Assembly (NCBI GenBank): GCA_003454835.1
Contig: DMTA01000229.1
Span: 1-18,422, forward strand
DNA: 18,422 bases
From: Achromobacter sp.
Lineage (GTDB): Bacteria > Pseudomonadota > Gammaproteobacteria > Burkholderiales > Burkholderiaceae_B
Reading direction: 5' to 3'
Shown here: positions 1 to 6,502 of the stretch, in pieces
Layout: every line of letters starts with the position of its first letter
Position numbering within the stretch: the first letter of the stretch is position 1
Notes under the pieces: model-generated
Seen by the model: only the letters and a program-made list of their open reading frames with translations
What the model was told of the DNA's origin: nothing
Databases searched by the model: none
Position numbers and translations under genes: made by a program

Positions 1-1134
1 ATCCTGCGCCTGGCATTTACCGACGAGCGCGAGCGCGCCGTGGCCATCGGCGTGTGGGCTTCGGTTGCCTCGGGCGGCGCGGCGCTCGGCCCCGTCGTGG
101 GCGGCCTGCTGCTGGAGCATAGCTGGTGGGGCTCGGTGTTTCTCATCAATGTGCCCATCGTCCTGCTGGCGCTGCCGCTGGCCTGGCGCTTCATTCCTGC
201 CAGCCGGCCCGACTCGTCGCGGCCGTGGGATCTGGTGGGCTCGCTGCAGGTCATGGCGGGCATGATTCTGTCCGCCTATGCGCTCAAGGAGCTGGGGCGT
301 GCGTCGCCGTCCTGGCTGCACGCCATGCTGGCCTGCGCGGCGGGCGCCGCCATGCTGACCCTCTTCGTACGCCGCCAGCGGCGCCGGCCCTACCCGCTGA
401 TCGACTTCGCCATCTTCCGCAACGCGTCGTTCAGCTCGGCCGTCGCCGCCGCGCTGTTTGCGGCCGCGGCGCTGCTGGGCATGGAGCTGGTGTTCAGCCA
501 ACGCCTGCAACTGGTGCAGGGCATGTCGCCGATCCAGTCCGCGCTGTTCATCCTGCCGCTGCCGCTGGCCGCCTTTGTCGCCGGGCCGCTCGCCGGCCTC
601 CTGCTCGGGCGCGTGGGCAGCCGGCGCATGCTGTTCCTGTCGCTGCTGGTGTCAGGCGCTGGCATGGGCGGGTACCTCCTGACCTACGATGCGGCGGTCA
701 TCCCGCAGATGATCAGCCTTTGCGTGCTGGGCCTGGGCATCGGCGCCACCATGACGGCCGCGTCCAGCACCATCATGCAAAGCGCCACGCCCGAACGCGC
801 CGGCATGGCCGCGTCGATTGAGGAAGTCTCGTATGAACTGGGTGGCGCGCTGGGCGTGACGCTGATGGGGTCAGTCCTGTCGGGCGTGTACGCGCAGTCG
901 CTGTCCGTGCCGGCGGGCGTGGCGGCCACCGGCGCGGCGCGCGACAGTCTGGACGAGGCGCTCGTCGTCGCCGACAGCCTTCCCGCCGACATGGCGGCCA
1001 CGCTGACCGAGCTGGCCCGCGGCGCCTTTGAGACGGGCTACGCGGCGGTGATTGCCACCGCCACGATCATGCTGCTCGGGACCGCCGCGTTCGTGCTGCT
1101 GAACCGCGCCCGCCGGACGGTGCAACCGGGCTGA
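1..1134 (+). CDS. MFS transporter, DHA2 (14-helix) drug-exporter type, 5' truncated by window edge
   Basis: The reading frame is open from base 1, so the true start lies upstream; 377 residues of the C-terminal part are present. The family exports drugs or quaternary cations across the inner membrane by proton antiport. Seen: the antiporter motif C region GGAALGPVVGGLLLEH at about residues 24-39, followed by the WWGSVFLINVPI stretch typical of EmrB/QacA/SmvA-type DHA2 exporters. After it come roughly nine or ten hydrophobic segments and a short basic tail ending NRARRTVQPG. The GTG at base 40 lies inside motif C context and is not the real start. It converges with the PLP-enzyme gene on the other strand, so it probably belongs to a different transcription unit from the catabolic genes. 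The substrate is unknown. The family call is firm; the DHA2 subfamily is likely. Confidence 0.88.
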   Translation: MLRLAFTDERERAVAIGVWASVASGGAALGPVVGGLLLEHSWWGSVFLINVPIVLLALPLAWRFIPASRPDSSRPWDLVGSLQVMAGMILSAYALKELGRASPSWLHAMLACAAGAAMLTLFVRRQRRRPYPLIDFAIFRNASFSSAVAAALFAAAALLGMELVFSQRLQLVQGMSPIQSALFILPLPLAAFVAGPLAGLLLGRVGSRRMLFLSLLVSGAGMGGYLLTYDAAVIPQMISLCVLGLGIGATMTAASSTIMQSATPERAGMAASIEEVSYELGGALGVTLMGSVLSGVYAQSLSVPAGVAATGAARDSLDEALVVADSLPADMAATLTELARGAFETGYAAVIATATIMLLGTAAFVLLNRARRTVQPG

Positions 1135-1135
1135 A

Positions 1136-1188
1136 CTCCCCGGACGCGTCGGGAGCGGTCTGCCTACGTGCGGGCGCACTGCCCGTAC
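1136..1188. terminator. Two adjacent hairpins in a convergent gap, possible bidirectional terminator
   Basis: The 57-base gap between two convergent stop codons holds two potential stem-loops. One is at 1136-1155 (CTCCC/GGGAG arms extended by GACG/CGTC with a small bulge). The other is at 1168-1188 (GTGCGGGC and GCCCGTAC arms around a GCACT loop, 8 pairs with one G-U). Neither is followed by a run of T on either strand, so this is not a classical intrinsic terminator. Position and stem strength are the only support. Confidence 0.35.
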
Positions 1189-1191
1189 CGA

Positions 1192-2475
1192 TCAGCCGTT
1201 GCGGAAGGCGTGGTCCATGTCCGCGATCAGGTCTTCCTCGTGTTCCAGGCCGATCGACACCCGGATCAACCCTTCGGACACGCCCGCGGCATCGCGCTCC
1301 GCCGCGGGCACCCCTGAATGCGTGGTCGACGCCGGGTGGCACACCAGCGTCTCGGTGCCGCCCAGGCTGACGGCCGAACGGAACAGATGCAGCGCATTGA
1401 TGAACCGGAACGCGCGTTCGCGGCCGCCTTCCAGCACGAACGCAAACGTCGAACCCGGCCCGGTGCATTGGCGCTTGTACACCTCTTGGTAGGCGCGATC
1501 CGCAATCAGTTCCGGGTGGAACACCTGCACCTTTTCATACGGATTGCCCGCCAGCCACTCCGCGACACGGGTTGCCGTCCGCGCCGCCTGCTTCATACGC
1601 AGGACCACCGTTTCCATCGACCGCGTGATCATCCAGCACGAATGCGGATCCAGCTGCGACCCGAACGCGCTGCGGATGGCGCGCACCTTCTTGATGAGTT
1701 CCTTGCTGCCGGTGACCGCCCCCGCCACCAGATCGCTATGGCCGCCCACGTACTTGGTCAGCGAATACACCGACAGGTCCACCCCGTGCTCCGCCGGCTT
1801 CTGGAAGATCGGCCCGAGCAGCGTGTTGTCGCACACCGAGATCGGCCGGTAGCCGTGGCGCGTCTGAAACGCATCCAGCTCGTTCTTCATCGCCTCGAAA
1901 TCGAACAGCGCGTTGGTCGGATTGGCGGGCGTCTCCACATAAAAGAGCTTGACCGGCCCCTTGGCAGCGGCCGCGTCCAGCGCCAAACGCATGTTGCGCG
2001 GCGAAAGCCCGTCCGCCACGGGATACGAACCGACACCCCACTCCGGAAAGATCTTGCCGATCAGCGTCTCGGTGCCGCCATAGAGCGGCACGGACTGCAC
2101 CAATTGGTCGCCCGGCCGCAGAAAGGCCATGAGCACCGCGCTGATCGCGGACATGCCGCTTGAAGTGACGGCGGCATCCTGCGAGCCGTCCAGGAGCGAC
2201 AGCCGGTCTTCCACGATCTCCAGGTTCGGATGATTGAAACGGCTGTACACCAGCCCCGCCGTCTCGCCCTGCGGCAAGGGCTTGCGGCCCGACACCAGAT
2301 CAAAGAATGCGGCGCCGTCCTCGGCCGTGCGGAACGCGAAGGTGGACGTCAGAAACACCGGCGGCTTGACCGCCCCCTCGGACAGATAGGGATCGTAGCC
2401 ATAGGACATCATCTGCGTTTCGGCATGCAAGGGGCGGCCGAAGATGTCCTTCTTGTGATAGCTCGAGTAAGTCAT
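1192..2475 (-). CDS. Cystathionine gamma-synthase family PLP-dependent enzyme
   Basis: A complete 427-residue protein of the Cys/Met-metabolism PLP family (fold type I transsulfuration enzymes). Seen: YSRFNHPN at residues 77-84 (phosphate-binding Tyr and Arg of the neighbouring subunit), SSGMSA at 105-110, the cofactor-stacking tyrosine in LYGGT at 131-135, ETPANPT at 181-187, the pyridine-nitrogen Asp in CDNT at 215-218, and the Schiff-base lysine K241 in SLTKYVGGHSD. The YGGT sequence resembles cystathionine synthases and lyases and lacks the active-site Cys of methionine gamma-lyase (YGCT). The ATG is preceded by an AGAGAGG ribosome site. It is about 30 residues longer than the usual family length because of an N-terminal extension. 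It is the last gene in the aconitase X-Bug direction, 146 bases after the Bug gene, and may have its own promoter. The family is certain; beta- or gamma-elimination versus replacement, and the substrate, are not known. Confidence 0.9.
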   Translation of the reverse strand: MTYSSYHKKDIFGRPLHAETQMMSYGYDPYLSEGAVKPPVFLTSTFAFRTAEDGAAFFDLVSGRKPLPQGETAGLVYSRFNHPNLEIVEDRLSLLDGSQDAAVTSSGMSAISAVLMAFLRPGDQLVQSVPLYGGTETLIGKIFPEWGVGSYPVADGLSPRNMRLALDAAAAKGPVKLFYVETPANPTNALFDFEAMKNELDAFQTRHGYRPISVCDNTLLGPIFQKPAEHGVDLSVYSLTKYVGGHSDLVAGAVTGSKELIKKVRAIRSAFGSQLDPHSCWMITRSMETVVLRMKQAARTATRVAEWLAGNPYEKVQVFHPELIADRAYQEVYKRQCTGPGSTFAFVLEGGRERAFRFINALHLFRSAVSLGGTETLVCHPASTTHSGVPAAERDAAGVSEGLIRVSIGLEHEEDLIADMDHAFRNG

Positions 2476-2533
2476 GGTGTGCCTCTCTCTGGTGTTCCAG
2501 CCGACCGGGCGGGCGCGTCACGCATCTTCCAGA

Positions 2534-2563
2534 CAATAACGCCGAGCTGCGGGGGAGTTATTG
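2534..2563. promoter_or_regulatory. Inverted repeat upstream of the PLP-enzyme gene, candidate operator
   Basis: CAATAAC (2534-2540) and its exact complement GTTATTG (2557-2563) flank a 16-base GC-rich spacer. The pair lies in the only AT-rich part of the 146-base gap, about 60 bases upstream of the PLP-enzyme start. It could be a regulator site or a hairpin in the leader or intercistronic RNA. No regulator is assigned. Confidence 0.35.
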
Positions 2564-2621
2564 CAGGTTGTGACGTGCGCGCGCCGGCAGCAGCAGGATT
2601 CCGGAGAGGCGGCCCCCGGCC

Positions 2622-3611
2622 TCAGTCCACCGTTGCCCCGGACAGCTTCACCAGCTTGGCCCACTTGTCGATTTCCTGATCCAGGAAGGCCTTGAACTGC
2701 GCCGGCGACTGGCTCGTGGGCGCGGAACCCTGATCCAGCAGTACCTTGCGAAACGCTGGGTCTTGCGTCACCGACTTCAGGGCCCGGGCGAGCCCATCGA
2801 CGACGGCGGGCGGCGTGCCGGCCGGCACGAACACACCGTTCCACAGCGATACGTCGAATCCGGGCAGCGCTTCACCCACCGCCGGCACATCGGGCAGGCG
2901 CGGCGAGCGCTCCGGGGTAGTCACGCCCAATGCGCGCAACTTGCCGCTTTCCAGGTACGACAGCACTTCCACCAGCGGCGAAAACACCGCCTGCACCTGG
3001 CCGCCCATCAGGTCCACGTTCGCCGGCGCCCCGCCCTTGTACGCCACATGGACCATGTCGCCCTTGGCCATCGCGTTGAACAGCGCGCCGGACAGATGCG
3101 AGGCCGACCCGTTGCCCGCGGAACCGTAGTTCACCGGCGCGTCCTTCTTCTGAACCAGCGCGATGAACTCGGTGAGCGACTTGGCCGGCACGCTGTTGTT
3201 CACGGTCAGCACGTTCGGAATCGACGCGATCTGCGACACGGGAATCAGATCGCGGCGCAGGTCAAAGCCCATGTTCTTGTACAGCGTCACGTTGGTGGCG
3301 ATCGTGCTGGTGGCCAGCAGCAGCGTATAGCCGTCGGGTGTTGCGCGCGCCGCAACGCTCGATCCCAGGTTGCTGCCCGCCCCCGCGCGGTTCTCAACGA
3401 CCACCTGTTGCTTGAGTTGCCGGGACAGATGTTCGGCGAGCAGCCGCGCGGTCGCATCCGTGCTGCCGCCGGCCGCAAAGGGAACGATCATCGTGATGGC
3501 CTTGCGGGTGGGCCAGTCGGCGCCCGCGTCGGGCTGGGCCGCGTGCGCGGCTGGGGCGCCTGCGCCAAGACAGGCGCCCAAGGCAAGGGCGATGATTGCG
3601 CGTGAAGTCAT
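2622..3611 (-). CDS. Bug-family (TctC-like) periplasmic solute receptor 1
   Basis: A complete 329-residue tripartite tricarboxylate receptor family protein, which captures a small carboxylate in the periplasm. Seen: an N-terminal signal peptide with likely cleavage after AHA at about residue 24 (an LGAC at 11-14 also makes a lipobox conceivable). It is followed by family hallmarks: PFAAGGSTD, VENRAGAGSNLG, PDGYTLL, YGSAGNGSASHLSG, VAYKGGAPA, and the LRALGVTTPERSPRLPDVP segment. The start is fixed by AAGGAGACA just upstream of the ATG. It lies 105 bases downstream of the aconitase X small subunit on the same strand, so it probably serves the same substrate or a precursor of it. No TctA/TctB permease gene is nearby, so transport must use an unlinked permease, or the receptor has a sensing role as known for some Bordetella Bug proteins. 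The ligand is unknown. Confidence 0.93.
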   Translation of the reverse strand: MTSRAIIALALGACLGAGAPAAHAAQPDAGADWPTRKAITMIVPFAAGGSTDATARLLAEHLSRQLKQQVVVENRAGAGSNLGSSVAARATPDGYTLLLATSTIATNVTLYKNMGFDLRRDLIPVSQIASIPNVLTVNNSVPAKSLTEFIALVQKKDAPVNYGSAGNGSASHLSGALFNAMAKGDMVHVAYKGGAPANVDLMGGQVQAVFSPLVEVLSYLESGKLRALGVTTPERSPRLPDVPAVGEALPGFDVSLWNGVFVPAGTPPAVVDGLARALKSVTQDPAFRKVLLDQGSAPTSQSPAQFKAFLDQEIDKWAKLVKLSGATVD

Positions 3612-3651
3612 GGTTGTCTCCTTGATTGATACGTGCGCGGCCGGACCGGGC

Positions 3652-3670
3652 GTTGCGTCGTATGCGCAAC
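3652..3670. repeat. Intercistronic hairpin between aconitase X small subunit and Bug gene
   Basis: GTTGCG (3652-3657) and CGCAAC (3665-3670) are perfect inverted arms around a 7-base loop, about 40 bases upstream of the Bug start and about 45 bases after the small-subunit stop. It has no T-run, so full termination is unlikely. An RNA-stability or processing hairpin, or a protein-binding dyad, would fit. This is a weak call resting on 6-base arms. Confidence 0.25.
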
Positions 3671-3716
3671 TACCCGAAGGCCGGTGAAGGGTGCGGCTGA
3701 CGCCGCGAGCGAACTG

Positions 3717-4136
3717 CTATTGCGGAGTCACCACGACGGTGCCCGCGTCGGCATCCACGTCCAGCCAATCGCCCGTGGCGATGGCCTTGGTCGGGTCTTC
3801 GTCCAGCCCGGCCACGACGGGAATGGCGCCGATGATCGCGCCGATCGTCGTGATGGGCTCGGGGGTCACCTGCACGAACGCCAGCGGCGCCGTGCCGCGC
3901 GACACCATGTCGTAGATCTTGTAGGAGCCGCCGGTCGATCCCTTGCCGGTCAGAAACACCAGCACCTTGCCGGCAATGTTCACGCCTTCGAGTTCGTGTC
4001 CGGGTTCGGTGACGATGCCCGTCATGTTGTCGACGCCGCCGTTGAAGCTGATCGCCTCTCCCGTCACGACGGCCTGTCCGCTAGTCTTGCCCTTGACGAT
4101 CTTGCGCCCCGTGAGGATGCGTTTGGCTTGGATCAT
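3717..4136 (-). CDS. Aconitase X small (swivel-domain) subunit, DUF126 family
   Basis: A complete 139-residue protein matching the swivel domain of split (type II) aconitase X. The domain closes over the active site of the large subunit and supplies the serine loop. Seen: ISFNGGVD at residues 30-36, EPGHELEGVNIAGKVLVF at about 45-61, the serine loop GKGSTGGSY at 64-72, TTIGAIIGAIPVVAGLD at about 97-112, and TGDWLDVD at 121-128. The start at MIQAKRIL is set by GGAGG 8 bases upstream, inside the last codons of the large-subunit gene. Only 5 bases separate the two genes, so they are almost certainly cotranscribed and translationally coupled. In-frame sequence upstream of this ATG is a shadow of the large subunit. 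Archaeal relatives are mevalonate-5-phosphate dehydratase; studied bacterial ones are cis-3-hydroxy-L-proline dehydratase. Which hydroxy acid is dehydrated here is unknown. Confidence 0.92.
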   Translation of the reverse strand: MIQAKRILTGRKIVKGKTSGQAVVTGEAISFNGGVDNMTGIVTEPGHELEGVNIAGKVLVFLTGKGSTGGSYKIYDMVSRGTAPLAFVQVTPEPITTIGAIIGAIPVVAGLDEDPTKAIATGDWLDVDADAGTVVVTPQ

Positions 4137-4141
4137 GACGC

Positions 4142-5383
4142 TTACCTCCAGACGCCGCTGACGGCGGCCTGCATGACGCGATTGAGATTGCCGTAATGCG
4201 TGGGCAGGCCGAATTGGCCGGGCGCATAGAACGCCATCTTGGCAGAGTTGGTGGTCAGTGTGCGATAGCCCTTGGCCGGCGCGATCACGCGGCTCCGGGC
4301 CAGGAACGGACACGTTTCCCGCACGACCGTCCCGCCGGCGTCCTTGATGATCTGGATATAGCCCATGCGCTCGGCCATCGCGTACATGGCGCCGGCCGTG
4401 GTCACCCACAGCGCGACATCCTTGTGCACCTTTTTGCCTTCCAGCGCCTCGGCCACCTCGCGGATCTCCTGCACCGACGCATTCGGACAGCCCACCAGAA
4501 TCCAGTCCACGTGGTCCGACGGCTCCTTGTTCAGCGCGGCCTCGGCCTTCTTCTTTTCGGCGTCGTCAAACACCAGCACTTTTTCAGGCGCGTTGCCGCC
4601 GAATGCCGCCTCGAGCGTGGGCGCTTCCGGCGTGACGCCGACCGCATGGAACATGCTCACCGCACCGGACGCCGCCAGCGCCGCGCTCAACGCCTTCAAC
4701 TGCTCCAGCGTCGGGTCCGAGGGAATGCCGGTGAAGACCGGCGTGTCCTGTCCGGCGATGCGGCCGGCAAAGTAGCCCAACGTGCCGTAATCGGTCATGT
4801 CGTCGAGCGTGGTCTCGACCTTGACCAGCAGCTTCCCGTAGCGGTTCTCCGTCAGGTGAAAGCCGTACTCCGGCGTGCGTCCCGTCAGCGCGGTGGCCAG
4901 GCCGCTGGGACCGCCTTCGCGATTGGTGCGGGCGCCGCACACCGAATTCGCGTACACCACGGCCGACGACTCGCCCCATGCCATGTGCTCGCCAAACCGC
5001 GGGCTGTTGCCGACCAGATAGGGAATACAGGTGTTGCAGGTGTTGGCGCCCATGCCTGCGTAAGCGTCCGTCAGGCGCGTCTGCAGGGCGCTGTCCGATT
5101 CGGGAATGCCGATCTCGCGCCACTGCACCGGATCGACCGCCGTCGGGTTTGTCGTTACCCGGGTGACGAACGTGCCGCCCTGCCGCTTGATGTCTTCGAC
5201 AAAGCGCGTCCCGGCTTCCTCCGCGACAAGGACGGACGAACCCGCCATATGAACGTTGCTGACCTGCAGCAGGCGCTTGGCGCCAAAGCTCTCGCCCAGC
5301 GCCACCAGGATTTCCATGGCCTTCTGCACGGCCGGTCCCTTGCCACCCGTCAGCATCGCCGACTCTTCTTCCGTAAGAAACAT
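4142..5383 (-). CDS. Aconitase X large (catalytic) subunit, DUF521 family
   Basis: A complete 413-residue catalytic subunit of aconitase X, an iron-sulfur dehydratase of the aconitase superfamily. Seen: FLTEEES at the N-terminus, SNVHMAGSS at about 42-50, NTCNTCIPYLVGNSPRFGEH at 114-133, ANSVCGARTNREGGPSG at 145-161, VGCPNAS at 297-303, and RETCPFLARS at 355-364. Cysteines 116/119, 299 and 358 are the candidate cluster ligands. A GTG two codons upstream (5389) is only one base from the GGAGG at 5391-5395, whereas the ATG at 5383 is 7 bases away, so the ATG is chosen. It is the first gene of the minus-strand operon with the small subunit and a Bug receptor, divergent from a LysR gene. None of the genes usually expected for 3-hydroxyproline use (pyrroline-2-carboxylate reductase, proline racemase-like) is in view, so the substrate may differ. 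Confidence 0.93.
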   Translation of the reverse strand: MFLTEEESAMLTGGKGPAVQKAMEILVALGESFGAKRLLQVSNVHMAGSSVLVAEEAGTRFVEDIKRQGGTFVTRVTTNPTAVDPVQWREIGIPESDSALQTRLTDAYAGMGANTCNTCIPYLVGNSPRFGEHMAWGESSAVVYANSVCGARTNREGGPSGLATALTGRTPEYGFHLTENRYGKLLVKVETTLDDMTDYGTLGYFAGRIAGQDTPVFTGIPSDPTLEQLKALSAALAASGAVSMFHAVGVTPEAPTLEAAFGGNAPEKVLVFDDAEKKKAEAALNKEPSDHVDWILVGCPNASVQEIREVAEALEGKKVHKDVALWVTTAGAMYAMAERMGYIQIIKDAGGTVVRETCPFLARSRVIAPAKGYRTLTTNSAKMAFYAPGQFGLPTHYGNLNRVMQAAVSGVWR

Positions 5384-5390
5384 ATGCACG

Positions 5391-5395
5391 CCTCC
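5391..5395 (-). promoter_or_regulatory. Ribosome binding site deciding the aconitase X large-subunit start
   Basis: GGAGG on the minus strand lies 7 bases before the ATG at 5383 and only 1 base before the upstream in-frame GTG at 5389. This spacing favours the ATG. Confidence 0.75.
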
Positions 5396-5459
5396 AATGC
5401 GTTCGAATCCTTAGGCACAAATTCTGAGCGCGGCGTTAAATCAAAAAAAGCGATAAATT

Positions 5460-5477
5460 GGAATCCGTTCAGATTCC
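5460..5477. promoter_or_regulatory. Inverted repeat in the aconitase X / LysR divergent promoter region, candidate LysR operator
   Basis: GGAATC (5460-5465) and GATTCC (5472-5477) are perfect inverted arms with a 6-base spacer. They lie in the 130-base gap between the divergently read aconitase X and LysR genes, next to an AT-rich block (about 5444-5459). LysR regulators usually bind such dyads in the divergent promoter and repress their own gene. A further GAATCC at 5405-5410 could be a second half-site. The assignment to this regulator is inference. Confidence 0.45.
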
Positions 5478-5503
5478 CTTATTCGATCTTTTCCGGCCAC
5501 GAA

Positions 5504-5508
5504 GGAGG
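5504..5508 (+). promoter_or_regulatory. Ribosome binding site supporting a TTG start for the LysR gene
   Basis: GGAGG within GAAGGAGG lies 5 bases before the TTG at 5514. No ATG or GTG is available in frame near the start of the helix-turn-helix domain, so the TTG is needed to encode an intact domain. Confidence 0.7.
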
Positions 5509-5513
5509 CGCCG

Positions 5514-6440
5514 TTGATCACGTTCAAGCAACTCGAAGCCGTGTATTGGGTCGTCCAGCTTGGCGGCTTTGCGCCGGCGGCCAACCGGCTGCACACCACG
5601 CAGTCGGCGGTGTCCAAGCGCGTGCAGGAACTGGAAGCGCTCTTCGACACGCCGCTCTTTGACCGCACGCTGCGCACGGCCCGACTGACTGAAAAAGGGG
5701 AGGAAATGTTCCTGCTGGCCAAACGGCTGCTGGAACAGCGCGATGCGGCCATCGAGCAGTTCCAGCGCCCGGACGTCATGGAGCGCCACGTTCGCATCGG
5801 CATCACGGAACTGACGGCCATGACCTGGTTGCCAAGACTGGTAAGCGCCATCCAGGCACGCTATCCCCGGGTCATCATCGAGCCGCACGTCGATACCAGC
5901 GCCATCCTGCGCGACAAGCTGCTGGCCGACGAGGTGGACCTGATGATCGTGCCGGACGTGTTCGACGACCAGCGTTTCGTGTCGCGCCGGGTCGGGCAGG
6001 TCGTCAATTCGTGGATGTGCAAGCCGGGGCTGGCGCCGCGGCGGCGCCTCAAGGTGCAGGACCTCGTCAAGCACCGGCTGCTGACGCAGGACGAGCGTTC
6101 CGGCACGGGCCAGCTCTACAACCGGTGGTTTCGCTCGGTGGGCGTGCAGCCCGAGCAGACCGTGTTGAGCAACAGTCTGGTGGCGTTGATCGGTCTGGCG
6201 ATCTCAGGGATGGGCATCAGCTACCTGCCCAAGACCTTTCTGGCGCCGATGGTGGAATCGGGCGCACTGGAAATCCTGACAGTGACGCCCGCCCTGCCGC
6301 CTGCCGCCTACGCGGCGGTCTTTCGCGGCGACCGCCCCAGCAACCTGATTTCCGCCATCGCGGCGCTGGCACAGGAACAATGCGATTTCGGCAAGATCTT
6401 CCAGTCGGATGCGCAGGCGCCGCGGGCGCCCGGCGGGTAA
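5514..6440 (+). CDS. LysR-family transcriptional regulator 1 (divergent from aconitase X)
   Basis: A complete 308-residue LysR regulator, the usual length for the family. Seen: an N-terminal winged helix-turn-helix at about residues 3-62 (ITFKQLEAVYWV, then AANRLHTTQSAVSKRVQELE, TPLFDR and LTEKGE). A linker helix and a periplasmic-binding-like effector domain from about residue 92 follow (VRIGITELTAMTWLPRLV, DLMIVPDVF, LLTQDERSGTG, GMGISYLPKTF). The start is TTG, the only start that keeps the whole DNA-binding domain. It is divergent from the aconitase X-Bug operon and is therefore its likely regulator, responding to the substrate or an intermediate; this role is inferred from position. It ends 62 bases before the convergent aldehyde dehydrogenase stop; that gap holds only short GC-rich dyads. 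Confidence 0.93.
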   Translation: MITFKQLEAVYWVVQLGGFAPAANRLHTTQSAVSKRVQELEALFDTPLFDRTLRTARLTEKGEEMFLLAKRLLEQRDAAIEQFQRPDVMERHVRIGITELTAMTWLPRLVSAIQARYPRVIIEPHVDTSAILRDKLLADEVDLMIVPDVFDDQRFVSRRVGQVVNSWMCKPGLAPRRRLKVQDLVKHRLLTQDERSGTGQLYNRWFRSVGVQPEQTVLSNSLVALIGLAISGMGISYLPKTFLAPMVESGALEILTVTPALPPAAYAAVFRGDRPSNLISAIAALAQEQCDFGKIFQSDAQAPRAPGG

Positions 6441-6502
6441 CACACGGCGGCGGATTCGGGAAACAAGACAGGCGGTCCGCCCCCCGTGGCTTGCCTGCCG
6501 GC

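Noticed and set aside
4137..4409. An N-terminal extension of the aconitase X small subunit
   Set aside because: It is the large-subunit coding region in another frame; the ATG at 4136 follows GGAGG and begins the family domain.
4196..5662. A 488-codon plus-strand open frame opposite the aconitase X large subunit
   Set aside because: A shadow frame rich in Arg, His and Gly that also runs through the promoter region into the LysR gene in another frame; no recognisable domain.
6441..6502. A terminator between LysR 1 and the aldehyde dehydrogenase (GGCGG-T-CCGCC and nearby CAGGC/GCCTG)
   Set aside because: The stems are short or have no usable loop and lack a T-run, so they cannot be told from chance in GC-rich sequence.
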